Assembly (NCBI RefSeq): GCF_002019765.1
Contig: NZ_KV917380.1
Location: 2,263,486-2,327,485 of the forward strand
DNA: 64,000 bases
Reading direction: 5' to 3'
From: Shouchella oshimensis
GTDB taxonomy: Bacteria > Bacillota > Bacilli > Bacillales > Bacillaceae_D
The notes below the pieces were generated by a model. It was not told the DNA's origin. It saw only the letters and a list, made by a program, of their open reading frames with translations, and made no database searches. Both the position numbers and the translations under genes were made by a program. The number at the start of each line of letters is the position of its first letter. Position 1 is the stretch's first letter. Below, one piece after another: positions 33,446-42,328 of this stretch.

Positions 33446-34066
33446 ATGAAACGTACAACTAGTTTGATAGCTACAATGGTTGCTATTCCCTTTATTTTAG
33501 GTGCATGCTCCGATTCTGACGACGGCGCTTCAAGCGCTCCAGCTGAAGAATCATCTACAACGGATGATGCAGGTACAGATGAAGACAGTGAGAATGAGAC
33601 AGACGATACCGATACTCCGGCTGAAGAAGGCGAAGATCAACTAGACCTTGTTGTTGGGGATACAGCCATCATGGAAAGCAACGTTGCTTCTTTTGAATTT
33701 ACGCTTAATAGTGTTGAGATGGTCGAGGAGATTGATGGCGAAATGCCGGAGTTAGACGCCTATATTATTGCATCAATTACGATTAAGAACGTTGGTGATG
33801 AGCCGATTGACGCTTTGGAAACATCGCGAACGTTTGAGTACACCGATTTTCTCGAAGGGTCGGGCATGCCAGATGATTCTGAGTGGTACGATGAATACGA
33901 TGGGGTCGAGGGAGAGATTGCTCCAGGAGATGAAATGACTGGGACGGCGGTTTATCAAGGTTATATCGATGAAGAAAATCATCTCCGCGTGAAGCCTGGT
34001 TTAACCGGTATTAGCGCCATCAACGATGCGATGTTTACATTTACCCGTGATGAATTAGAAAATTAA
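33446..34066 (+). CDS. Acidic lipoprotein with DUF4352-like domain
   Basis: A 206-residue lipoprotein (lipobox ILGAC, Cys20). A very acidic Ser/Thr/Asp/Glu linker covers about residues 24-70. The domain that follows (SFEFTLNSVEM ... YIIASITIKNVGDEPIDAL ... FEGEIAPGDEMTGTAVYQ-like) has the immunoglobulin-like pattern of DUF4352 proteins. The function is unknown. A single-gene unit with its own terminator; AGAGGAG is 10 nt before ATG. Confidence 0.75.
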   Translation: MKRTTSLIATMVAIPFILGACSDSDDGASSAPAEESSTTDDAGTDEDSENETDDTDTPAEEGEDQLDLVVGDTAIMESNVASFEFTLNSVEMVEEIDGEMPELDAYIIASITIKNVGDEPIDALETSRTFEYTDFLEGSGMPDDSEWYDEYDGVEGEIAPGDEMTGTAVYQGYIDEENHLRVKPGLTGISAINDAMFTFTRDELEN

Positions 34067-34075
34067 GTTTCGCAC

Positions 34076-34106
34076 AGAAGGTTTCTCTGCATATGAGGAA
34101 CCTTCT
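34076..34106 (+). terminator. Intrinsic terminator after the acidic lipoprotein gene
   Basis: AGAAGGTTTCTC pairs with GAGGAACCTTCT with one mismatch, followed by TTGTTTGT. Confidence 0.7.
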
Positions 34107-34242
34107 TTGTTTGTCTACGTTTTTCTAGCTCAATGGTTACCCTCTCTTCTCCGATAAAAAAAGGATAGCAAATTTATTCTGAACCTTTCCCCTTTTTCAA
34201 ACGTATTACAACAAGTAAACGACGAAACCTTAAGGAGACTTT

Positions 34243-36090
34243 ATGAAATCATTTATTTTTTTCATTGTTTTTATCTGTGTTCTGTTGGTAAATCCTTTTC
34301 TCGCAATGGCCGCCTCCACACCCTCAGGTATACCTTTAGAAGAGGTTGAAGACGTTGTTGATCAATTTGCTTCTGAGCATATTGGCCAATCAACTGTGGG
34401 AGCGAGTATTGTCATTATTAAAGATGGGGAGATTGTGTTAGCTAAAGGCTACGGTCAAGGGGATGTTGAAAACAACGTGCCTATTGATGCTGAAACGTCT
34501 GTTTTTGAATGGGGATCTATTAGCAAGTTGTTTGTTTATGTGGCTGTGATGCAGCTTGTTGAGGAAGGAAAACTTGATTTAAATGAGGATGTTCAGACGT
34601 ATCTTCCCGAAGGTTTTTTAACAAGACTACATTATGATGAGCCGATTACAATCATGCATTTAATCAACCATCAGGCGGGTTTTGAGGATTATGTCTTTGA
34701 TCTTGGTTACAGTGATAAGGCCTATGTTGAATCGTTGGAAGAAGGCTTGAGACGGGGTGAGCCTAAGCAGATCTATCCACCAGGTGAAGTGGTTGCCTAT
34801 TCCAATTACTCGAATGCGCTAGCTGGGTACATTGTTGAACAGGTGACGGGGCAACCGTTTTATGAGTATGTTGAGGAACAGATCTTTTCTACGTACGATG
34901 AGCCAGTAGAGGCTGCATTTGTTCCAAATGATCCGACAAGCACGGTTGAAACGAATAAAGTAAACGGATATTTGCCAGCCGGTGTAGGTGAGTTTATTGA
35001 GGGGAACCCCTTTTATGTGTCGATTTACCCTGCTGGTGGCTTAAATGGAACTGCCCTTGATTTAGCGCAGTTTGCTCTCGCCCTTATGCCGGAAGATGGC
35101 GAATCACCACTGTTTCAGTCTGAATCGACGTTAGAGGAGCTGTTCACACAAACATATGCACCTACAGACAATTTCCCTGGATTGGCTCATGGTTTTTGGG
35201 AATTCCCAGGTTCACAAAGGACGGTCGGTCACGGCGGCAATACGGCAGCGTTCTCTAGTCATTTTCAGCTTGTTCCTGATGATCGATTTGGGGTCATTGT
35301 GTTGACGAACCAAGGTGGGGAATTGCACTTCACACAGGAGCTCATGACAACTCTAGTCGGCTTAGATACGACTAAAACAACTAGTTCCTTGCCAGACACG
35401 AGCGAAGTAAGCGGTTCCTTCCAACAGTCAAGAAAGATGGATTCCTCTTTTATTCGTCTTTATTATTCACTCCTAATGATGTCAATTGAACCACATGACA
35501 ATGAGTCGATTGTCGTCTCCTTTGGAGGTGAATCCGCCATTTACCAGCAAGTGCAACCTTATGTGTACGCATTGGATGAAGGTGCCCCACTGTTTCTAAC
35601 CATGCCTTATCTTTATGCCCAAATGGAAGACGGCGAACTCGTCAAAGTATCAAGCTCAGCAGGTGATTATTTCCCTAACTCTTGGATGAATCAAGCCCTT
35701 CTTATTTTGTTGGTTGTTTCTTGTCTTTATATGATTGGGGCTGTACTAACGATTCCGATTGTCTTTCTCCTACGAAAGATACGCCGTTCAAACAAAAAAA
35801 GCACGAAACCGTTTATTGGCTTGCAGCTACTGTCGTTTGCTCTTGTGGTAAATGTTGGCATCATGGCATTTCGTATGCTTGCAGACACAGCAAGACGTTT
35901 CAGTGAGTTTTATGTTCAAATCGGACTCAATTATGTGTTACTGCTTCTCGCTTTCCTATTCTTTTTCTTCTGTATGAAACGCATACGACGAGAGCAGATG
36001 AGCAAAGGGCTACTGTTTTTAAGAATACTGTCTCTTGTTATGTTTGTACTATTTGCTAGCTCGCTTATCTATTGGAGAATGCTCGGTTGA
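34243..36090 (+). CDS. Secreted/membrane serine hydrolase, beta-lactamase class C family (paralogue)
   Basis: A 615-residue paralogue of the hydrolase at 22053-23966, with the same plan: signal peptide, STPSGIP start of the mature part, SISK (Ser92, Lys95), YSN in VAYSNYSNAL, HGG in VGHGGNTAAF, a beta-rich middle and four C-terminal membrane helices from about residue 480. AAGGAGAC is 6 nt before ATG. Substrate unknown; cell-wall peptides or esters are possible. The two genes bracket the AT-rich island in opposite orientation. Confidence 0.88.
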   Translation: MKSFIFFIVFICVLLVNPFLAMAASTPSGIPLEEVEDVVDQFASEHIGQSTVGASIVIIKDGEIVLAKGYGQGDVENNVPIDAETSVFEWGSISKLFVYVAVMQLVEEGKLDLNEDVQTYLPEGFLTRLHYDEPITIMHLINHQAGFEDYVFDLGYSDKAYVESLEEGLRRGEPKQIYPPGEVVAYSNYSNALAGYIVEQVTGQPFYEYVEEQIFSTYDEPVEAAFVPNDPTSTVETNKVNGYLPAGVGEFIEGNPFYVSIYPAGGLNGTALDLAQFALALMPEDGESPLFQSESTLEELFTQTYAPTDNFPGLAHGFWEFPGSQRTVGHGGNTAAFSSHFQLVPDDRFGVIVLTNQGGELHFTQELMTTLVGLDTTKTTSSLPDTSEVSGSFQQSRKMDSSFIRLYYSLLMMSIEPHDNESIVVSFGGESAIYQQVQPYVYALDEGAPLFLTMPYLYAQMEDGELVKVSSSAGDYFPNSWMNQALLILLVVSCLYMIGAVLTIPIVFLLRKIRRSNKKSTKPFIGLQLLSFALVVNVGIMAFRMLADTARRFSEFYVQIGLNYVLLLLAFLFFFFCMKRIRREQMSKGLLFLRILSLVMFVLFASSLIYWRMLG

Positions 36091-36115
36091 TGGGGTGTGA
36101 GCCCCATCTTTTTTT
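36089..36115 (+). terminator. Intrinsic terminator after the second hydrolase
   Basis: GATGGGG pairs with CCCCATC around 6 nt, followed by seven T. Confidence 0.75.
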
Positions 36116-36146
36116 ACTATTTAATTCACTCAGCAACGTGTGACCT

Positions 36147-36725
36147 TTACTTTTTCGTTGAATGGTAAAATCGTTTCGCTTTCTCTCTATTGCCACATGC
36201 CTTCATCGAACACCATTGTTTACTTTGATTCTTTGTTTGATCAATAAAAAGCCACTCACAACGGCTACTTTGACATTGCTTTACTTTCTGAATTGTTTTT
36301 GACATGATCAAGTCTCCAAATGCTAGGACGACGATATAAGCAATTTTTGTTAATCCCCCTGCTCCTATTAACTTCTTTTCAAATACTCCAGCCTCATTCT
36401 GTGTAACTTCCGTATGCTTTTGGGCATGTTTGATCCATTCATTGAATGTGCGACTATCATCCGCAGTCGCTATTGTTCGCTTTATAGCATGAATCGCTAG
36501 TCGATACATTACTTCTCTTAACTCAATTATTTCAGCTAAATTCATAGCAGAGCCGGAGTCTTCCTCTACAATAATCCCGGTGTAATTGGCCCACTTCAAA
36601 ACATCCATCTCACTATTAAACCACTCTTGATGATTTTCAGTGCGGTGAAAGTTTGCTGAATTGATAAAATCTAACCCAACATTCCCAGTACTTTTGCTTA
36701 ATTGAAAAGGTTTCGTTTCGTTCAT
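36147..36725 (-). CDS. ABATE/CGNR zinc-finger regulator
   Basis: A 192-residue protein. ATG 36725 (MNETKPFQL) has AGGAG upstream; the ATG at 36746 lies before that ribosome site. Residues 1-140 are the helical stress-induced ABATE domain (LDFINSANF). The C-terminus holds CQSSRCEWLFID and CSMKACGNREKAKRFY, the CGNR zinc finger that likely binds DNA. It is divergent from the SMR pair, 89 bp apart, and is the natural candidate for their regulator. Confidence 0.87.
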   Translation of the reverse strand: MNETKPFQLSKSTGNVGLDFINSANFHRTENHQEWFNSEMDVLKWANYTGIIVEEDSGSAMNLAEIIELREVMYRLAIHAIKRTIATADDSRTFNEWIKHAQKHTEVTQNEAGVFEKKLIGAGGLTKIAYIVVLAFGDLIMSKTIQKVKQCQSSRCEWLFIDQTKNQSKQWCSMKACGNREKAKRFYHSTKK

Positions 36726-36814
36726 TGTTTCAGCTCTCCTCATCATTTCAGCTTGCTAAATGTAGTTTAAAGGGTTAATATATAACTGTCAAAAACAATT
36801 TAGGGGGTTATAAT

Positions 36815-37132
36815 GTGCTCGGTTACTTTTTTCTCTTTCTTGCCATTGTCATTGAGGTTTATGCCTCAATTCAGTTAAAACATTCTAACGGCCTAAAATT
36901 TATTGTACCGAGCATATTAACTTTTCTTGGATACGGTTTAGCGTTCTTTTTTCTAGCAAGATCCCTTATTTATTTACCTATGAGTATTGTTTTTGCGACA
37001 TGGTCAGGCTTAGGTATAGCGTCAACCGTTTTATTTTCCCTTTTTTTTCTAAATGAGCGAATTAATAAACAATCTATTGTAGCGTTAACGATTCTACTTT
37101 CCGGAATTATTTTATTAAATAGTAGTTCTTAA
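36815..37132 (+). CDS. SMR-family efflux subunit with conserved Glu14
   Basis: A 105-residue, four-helix protein starting at GTG 36815, 7 nt after GGGGG. Glu14 in TM1 (LAIVIEVYAS) is the substrate/proton site of small multidrug resistance proteins; FATWSGLGIA supplies the Trp/Gly motif in TM3 and LNE closes it. With the next gene it should form a heterodimeric SMR pump like EbrAB or YkkCD. Substrates may be cationic drugs or guanidinium compounds. Confidence 0.9.
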   Translation: MLGYFFLFLAIVIEVYASIQLKHSNGLKFIVPSILTFLGYGLAFFFLARSLIYLPMSIVFATWSGLGIASTVLFSLFFLNERINKQSIVALTILLSGIILLNSSS

Positions 37133-37153
37133 AAAGATTGAGGTGCATGAATT

Positions 37154-37498
37154 TTGCAGAAACATTATTTGTATTTGGCATTAGCGATTTTTTTCGGATT
37201 ATGTGGACAAATCCTGCTTCAGTATACAAATGGCTTTACAGAGGTCTCTTTTACCATTGGCTGCCTTGCCTCTTATTTTCTAGGATTTAGTTTCCTAGCC
37301 TTTGCTGTTAAGAAACTACCTTTATCTATCTCTTACGCTATTTGGGGCGGGGTGGGTGCTGCGATGTCTGTTATAGTTGGTGTAATTCTTTTTAATGAAT
37401 CACTCTCTTTCACGAAAATTTCAGGCGCGACTCTCATCATAATAGGGATTGTTCTACTTCAATTAAGAAAGAAAAAACCTGTCCAGAATGAAAACTAA
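37154..37498 (+). CDS. SMR-family efflux subunit lacking the TM1 glutamate
   Basis: A 114-residue, four-helix protein with TTG start 8 nt after GAGGTG. YAIWGGVGAAMSV and FNESLSF match SMR TM3/loop. In TM1, however, the usual Glu at position 14 is absent: LALAIFFGLCGQILL has Phe/Gly there. The pair with the Glu14-containing subunit encoded 21 bp upstream would therefore be functionally asymmetric. The C-terminal tail is basic. Confidence 0.87.
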   Translation: MQKHYLYLALAIFFGLCGQILLQYTNGFTEVSFTIGCLASYFLGFSFLAFAVKKLPLSISYAIWGGVGAAMSVIVGVILFNESLSFTKISGATLIIIGIVLLQLRKKKPVQNEN

Positions 37499-37818
37499 TT
37501 TTTTTTACTTCCATGTACCTTTCTTCAAATCGATCTCAAACTTTACGCTTCTTCTTTAATAAAATTGAAAATCTTTGTTGAACCGTTTGTACCGTGTATT
37601 TCCGCTCTCTATTCATTGCCGATTAGTGAGCAAGGAAACGATGTTGGTATCATCTCTTTCCTTTATTATTTTCAGTATTTTCTACCTCTCACTACCTTTT
37701 TCAAATCTTCATTTTGTTAAGCACCCGCTCCCTTCTCTCATCTGATTTTAACTTGTCACGCTTCCTTTTTTTGTGTACGCTACGTTCATGAATACATCTT
37801 GGTGAAAGGAACGATTCT
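37499..37818. other. Intergenic region without a gene
   Basis: 320 bp between the SMR pair and the next response regulator. T-rich on the plus strand, no ORF with a ribosome site. It should contain the promoter of the two-component operon, since GAAAGGAACG lies before ATG 37819. Confidence 0.45.
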
Positions 37819-38520
37819 ATGGAAAGGAAAAGCCATATACTTGTTGTTGAAGATGAGCACCGGATTGCTCGCGTGCTCCAATTAGAATTAACTCATGAAG
37901 GTTATACGACAACTGTTTTTCATAATGGTTTTGATGCATGGGAAGCACTCCAGTCCCAGTCGTTTGATTTGTTACTACTGGATGTCATGCTTCCTGGCTT
38001 AAGTGGAATCGAATTAGTACGACGGGTTCGGAGTCGAGATGATTCAACACCAATTATTATGCTAACAGCTAGAGATGCCACCGTTGATAAAGTGACCGGT
38101 CTTGACCTTGGCGCGAATGATTACATGACTAAACCTTTTGAAATAGAAGAGTTACTAGCACGCATTCGGGTGTCTTTGCGGCATGCTCATCTCGCTGCAA
38201 AACCTTCATCTTCTTCTTTATTAACAGCTGGCTCTCTTCGTGTTGATACTGCATCCCATGAAGTCCACGTTAAAGGAAATGAGGTATCCCTCACCAATCG
38301 CGAATACACGCTCCTTTGCTGTTTGCTTGAACATCAACATCAGGTGTTATCACGGGAGCAATTACTGGAGCGCGTCTGGGGCTATGATTTTTATGGCGAA
38401 ACAAATATTGTTGATGTGTACATTCGGTATTTACGCAATAAGATAGAAAAGCCGTTTGGCTCAGCCTTTATTCATACTGTTCGCGGAGCGGGCTATATGT
38501 TAAAGGAGTCGAGCTCATGA
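37819..38520 (+). CDS. OmpR-family response regulator
   Basis: A 233-residue regulator. Receiver with VEDEH, phospho-Asp in LLLLDVMLPG (about residue 54) and Lys in NDYMTKPF; winged helix from about residue 135 (VSLTNREYTLLCCLLEHQHQ ends here; GAGYML at the end). It overlaps the kinase start by 4 nt. The two following PepSY genes suggest that it governs envelope functions. Confidence 0.9.
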   Translation: MERKSHILVVEDEHRIARVLQLELTHEGYTTTVFHNGFDAWEALQSQSFDLLLLDVMLPGLSGIELVRRVRSRDDSTPIIMLTARDATVDKVTGLDLGANDYMTKPFEIEELLARIRVSLRHAHLAAKPSSSSLLTAGSLRVDTASHEVHVKGNEVSLTNREYTLLCCLLEHQHQVLSREQLLERVWGYDFYGETNIVDVYIRYLRNKIEKPFGSAFIHTVRGAGYMLKESSS

Positions 38521-39893
38521 CATTATCAAGGCGTATTACGTTCTTTTCAACTGGACTTGTGACGATTTTGCTTCTTATAGTAAACCTTTCTGTTTATGCA
38601 CTGTTTAAAGAAAACTTGACATCGAGTGAGTTGGATCGGCTGGCAAATCAAGCTGTATCGATTTCAACTGGTATTGACCAAGCAAACTCAAGCCCCGAGG
38701 CTCGTAATCAATTTATCCATACGTATGCCCCTGAAAACGGGATGCTACGGCTTGTTGATGCAAACGGCGCTTCTCTTATAACCGTAACAAAAAATGACGA
38801 TTTGCTTGATCTTCCTACATCCTTTTCTCCTCAAGAAACAGCAGACGTATTAAGGGTTGATGACGATCAATACGCAACCGCATCTACTCCACTTATCTGG
38901 TCAAATGGTCAAGTGGTTTCCTTGCAACTTACCCAGCAGCTTGATTATTTAGAGGAGACACTACCATTACTTGGGATGATCTTACTGGTTGCCTCCCTCG
39001 TCGTTTTCATTCCAACTTTTTTAGCGAGTCAAGCTCTAGGACGATTTATTTTAAAACCGATTCGCTCTTTAGCTGGAACGATGAATGAGATTCGACAACA
39101 AGGTACATTAAGAAAAGTAGCAGATGTTCCAACGAAACAAGATGAACTGGCTGACTTAAGCCATTCTTTTAACCATATGATTGATTTACTTCAACAACAT
39201 GCCGATCAGCAGCAGCAATTTGTGTCAGATGCCTCCCATGAACTTAAGACACCACTCACGGTTGTGGAAAGTTATGCCAAACTGTTAGAGCGCTGGGGAA
39301 AACACGATCCTTCTATGATTGATGAAGCCGTTGATGCAATTTTGTCTGAATCAACAAGAATGAAAGCTTTAACAGAACAAATGCTTCTTCTTGCGAAAGG
39401 CGAAACACCTGCACATGAGAGAACACTTCTTCACATCAATCAGCTTGTAAAAGAAACATGTGAAAGAATGAGCATCGCTTCTGGGAGGCCAATTACGTTT
39501 GCTGATACAGGCCAGACCCTTCACGTTCTAGGCTCCGAACATTTATTGAAACAACTTTTTTTCCTATTACTTGATAACGGGATTAAGTATTCAGATGATG
39601 CCCTCACTGTCACTGTAGAAAGACTAAAAGAAGAGGAATGCATGATTTCCGTTAAGGATCAGGGAATTGGCATCAGTCAAGAAGAGCAAGCAGCAATCTT
39701 CAAACGGTTTTATCGCGTTGATCAAGCACGCTCTCGAGAAACAGGTGGTAGCGGTTTAGGTCTATCTATTGCGAAAAAGATTGTAGAAGAACATGATGGA
39801 TTGCTTCGACTGGAAAGTATCGAAAACCATGGCTCTACATTTTACGTGACGCTGCCATTAGTGAGAAAGGAGTATGACGATGACACGTATTAG
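38517..39893 (+). CDS. Sensor histidine kinase with HAMP domain
   Basis: A 458-residue kinase: TM1 (about 10-29), a 115-residue extracellular domain, TM2 (about 148-170), HAMP (RFILKPIRSLAGTMNEI), phospho-His in VSDASHELKTPLTVVESY (about residue 240), then DNGIKYS, DQGIGIS and GGSGLGLSI boxes. The layout resembles ArlS/CssS-type sensors of envelope stress. Coupled to the regulator upstream and the PepSY gene downstream. Confidence 0.9.
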   Translation: MTLSRRITFFSTGLVTILLLIVNLSVYALFKENLTSSELDRLANQAVSISTGIDQANSSPEARNQFIHTYAPENGMLRLVDANGASLITVTKNDDLLDLPTSFSPQETADVLRVDDDQYATASTPLIWSNGQVVSLQLTQQLDYLEETLPLLGMILLVASLVVFIPTFLASQALGRFILKPIRSLAGTMNEIRQQGTLRKVADVPTKQDELADLSHSFNHMIDLLQQHADQQQQFVSDASHELKTPLTVVESYAKLLERWGKHDPSMIDEAVDAILSESTRMKALTEQMLLLAKGETPAHERTLLHINQLVKETCERMSIASGRPITFADTGQTLHVLGSEHLLKQLFFLLLDNGIKYSDDALTVTVERLKEEECMISVKDQGIGISQEEQAAIFKRFYRVDQARSRETGGSGLGLSIAKKIVEEHDGLLRLESIENHGSTFYVTLPLVRKEYDDDTY

Positions 39894-40548
39894 GAAATGG
39901 CTTCTTCTCGTCGCTTGCTGCCTGTTGGTTGTCACAGGTATGTTTATGTACCGCTGGCTCCAGCAAGAGACCTTAAGTGATGCGGAAATCTCAGCCATTG
40001 TCATGGAACGATTTGATCCAAACGAAATAGAATCCATTACGTATAAAGGTGATGAACACGTCTACCAGCTCACTTTTTTAAAAGGGTCAGGGGAATATGA
40101 GCTAACACTAGATGCGACATCAGGCTCTATTCAATCGTTGCGCTTGTTAAACCAACGGGAGACTCCGTTAAGTGAAAAAGAGATCGAGGCAATTTTGTTA
40201 GAGGCTTATCCAGAACAAGGGATTGAAATATCCAATATGAACTTACAGGATAACCGTTATTATGTGGACTATAGCGTAGATGGTCGGACTGGAGAGGTCG
40301 AGGTGGATGCTTTTACAGGTCACATCATCCGTACTAGCCTTGAAGAAGAACAAGCCATCCTCTCTCCGGATCAGGCAATCGAAATTGCTCTTTCTGAGAT
40401 ACCAGGAACAGTTGAAGATGTAGAACAGGAAACCCGTAACAATCGACTTGTCTATGAAGTAGAATTGGAAGATACAGGGCGTGATGACGATGCCCTCGTC
40501 ATTATTGATGCGTATACTGGTGAGATTATTTCGGTTATTTGGGATTAA
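39880..40548 (+). CDS. Membrane-anchored protein with PepSY domains
   Basis: A 222-residue protein. ATG 39880 lies 7 nt after GGAG; the frame also has an ATG at 39874. One N-terminal helix (about 7-25) is followed by extracellular repeats ending in LDATSGSIQSLR, VDAFTGHIIRTS and IDAYTGEIISVIW, the signature of PepSY units. PepSY domains often inhibit peptidases or bind envelope partners. The gene overlaps the kinase stop, so it is probably a feedback partner or output of the two-component system (inference). Confidence 0.82.
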   Translation: MTRIRKWLLLVACCLLVVTGMFMYRWLQQETLSDAEISAIVMERFDPNEIESITYKGDEHVYQLTFLKGSGEYELTLDATSGSIQSLRLLNQRETPLSEKEIEAILLEAYPEQGIEISNMNLQDNRYYVDYSVDGRTGEVEVDAFTGHIIRTSLEEEQAILSPDQAIEIALSEIPGTVEDVEQETRNNRLVYEVELEDTGRDDDALVIIDAYTGEIISVIWD

Positions 40549-40640
40549 TCATTTCTCATCAAACTCTCATTTTCCTTTCACGGTTCCTTCATTTGTAGAG
40601 GCTATAGTAAAGCTATCAAAAACAACTGGAGGTCAGAAAG

Positions 40641-41417
40641 ATGAAAAAACAAACCGTTATGATTACCGGGACATGCGCTTTACTAGTAGCTGGAGGGGCA
40701 ACTTGGAGTTTTGCAAATGCTAAAGAAGAGTCTACTGTGAAAGAAGTCAATGCGCAATCAACCACAGTTGCCGGAACGACTGCTTCCTCTCTAACATTAG
40801 AACAAGCTGTTAAGGTAGCGGAAGAGTACGTTGGAGGCAATATGGTTAAAGCGAAGCAAGATATTGAAGATGGGGTCGATGTGTATGAAGTCGATGTACG
40901 CACGCCTCAAGAAACGTATGAATTTACGTTCAATGTTCATACTGGTGACCTCATCGAGATTGATGGTGATTTGCTTCTGACAGAAAATCAAGCCGAGCCC
41001 GCTCTAACGCAAAAAGATGCTGAAACGATTGCAATTGATGAAAGTGGCTTAACAGATGTAAAAGAAATTGAATTAGAACAAGAAAACGGACGCCTTGTTT
41101 ATAAAATTGAATTCGCTCTTTATGAAGACGATGCCGACTTAGTAATCGATGCGGAAACAGGCGATGTTGTTAAAATGGATGATGAGCTCCTAAATGGCAC
41201 ATCTGAGGACGGAGCAACGTCTTTCCTTTCATTAGATGAACTCCTTCCTTTTATCGAGTCGGAGCTAGGTGAACCGGTAACAATCTTGGAAAGTGAACGT
41301 GAGTATGAGAATGGTATCCCTCTTTATGAGCTTGAAGTCATGGTTGATCACGTTGAGTATGACATTGACCTTCATGCAGAGACTGGTAAAATCTTAAAAC
41401 AAGAACGTGATGACTAA
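40641..41417 (+). CDS. Secreted protein with three PepSY repeats
   Basis: A 258-residue protein with a signal peptide (ALLVAGGATWSFANA) and three PepSY-like units closing FNVHTGDLIEID, IDAETGDVVKMD and LHAETGKILKQ. Very acidic. GGAGG is 7 nt before ATG. It lies 92 bp after the other PepSY gene; this gap holds a possible promoter (TTTCACGGTTCCTTC ... TATAGTAAA), so it may be separately activated by the upstream regulator. Confidence 0.82.
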   Translation: MKKQTVMITGTCALLVAGGATWSFANAKEESTVKEVNAQSTTVAGTTASSLTLEQAVKVAEEYVGGNMVKAKQDIEDGVDVYEVDVRTPQETYEFTFNVHTGDLIEIDGDLLLTENQAEPALTQKDAETIAIDESGLTDVKEIELEQENGRLVYKIEFALYEDDADLVIDAETGDVVKMDDELLNGTSEDGATSFLSLDELLPFIESELGEPVTILESEREYENGIPLYELEVMVDHVEYDIDLHAETGKILKQERDD

Positions 41418-41423
41418 CAGTTT

Positions 41424-41462
41424 AAGCTACTGTCCTATCTTGTAGATAGCGGTAGCTTTTTA
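41424..41462 (+). terminator. Terminator of the two-component/PepSY operon
   Basis: AAGCTAC and GTAGCTT with an inner CTATCT/AGATAG stem, followed by TTTTTA. Confidence 0.7.
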
Positions 41463-41531
41463 CTACATCTATCTGGTTACGAGCACAAAAGAAGGTTACA
41501 CTATTAGTATAACTTGTAAAGAGGTGCTGTG

Positions 41532-41942
41532 ATGACAACAAAGGTTTTCGTAAACTTTCCTGTTCGTGATTTAGAAAAATCAACACATTTCTATGAGCAG
41601 TTGGGCTTTAAGAAAAATGAAATGTTTTCGAATGAACACGCAAGTGCTATGTTATGGGACGATCATTTTTCGATTATGCTGTGAACACACAATTTCTATA
41701 AACAGTTTCTTCAAGGTAAAACAATTGCAGACACACAGAAAACAAGCGCTGCGTTAATTGCATTCGAAATGGAAAGCCCAGATGCCATAAAACAATTTGC
41801 TAAAAAAGCAAAAGAAAACGGTGGTCATTATTATCGCATTGATCATGGTATCCCAGAGGAGCACATGTTTGGCCTTGAAGTAGCGGATCTAGATGGCAAC
41901 ACCCTAGAACCAATGTGGATGGCACCTACTCAATCATCCTAA
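41532..41942 (+). pseudogene. VOC/glyoxalase-family gene with one in-frame stop
   Basis: A 137-codon frame. It starts MTTKVFVNFPVRDLEKST (GAGGTG upstream), a typical first VOC module, reaches HFSIML at codon 50, hits TGA at 41682-41684, and continues in the same frame as THNFYKQFLQGKTIAD to FGLEVADLDGNTLEPMWM at the end. A single base change (TTA or similar to TGA) explains this. All else looks intact, so the lesion is recent, or a sequencing error. Its intact relatives resemble YkcA-type glyoxalase/bleomycin-resistance proteins. Confidence 0.8.
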
Positions 41943-42029
41943 CGAATGGCTTTAATGATGGTGAAAAGGCTTTTGTTCGAAACGTTCCCAATTTATTAGT
42001 GACGTTGATACAGATTCACAAAATAGAAC

Positions 42030-42304
42030 GAGGCTAGGACATAACTAAAAGTAGTGTTTGAAAAGACGAATAGTCTAAAATATGCTGAGTAGCACCGCTA
42101 CAGGAGAATCCTTCGCTTTCCGGGGACACGGCCTCAGCCTCCTCCGTGGAAAACCACCACTCCAGAGTCTTCAGACACGTGCTGATCCCCCAGGAGTCTT
42201 CTGATTCTCCTTCCGCTAATTTTCATATAAAACAAACGACGAACGTTCCTATTTTCAGGAATGTTCGTCATTTTGATCTGTCTATCTACTTTTGTCCCAG
42301 CCTC
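42030..42304. repeat. Intergenic repeat, copy 2 (275 bp, inverted ends, hairpin)
   Basis: Ends GAGGCTAGGAC and GTCCCAGCCTC are inverted repeats. The interior follows copy 1 almost base for base, including the hairpin around 42240-42275 (GACGAACGTTCCT/AGGAATGTTCGTC). It lies between the broken VOC gene and oppF, again between convergent genes. Confidence 0.85.
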
Positions 42305-42328
42305 GTTATTCTTTGATGATGAACCTCT

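Noticed and set aside
36726-36814. Guanidine-type riboswitch before the SMR pair
   Set aside because: Only 89 bp separate the divergent genes and no matching conserved loops were seen.
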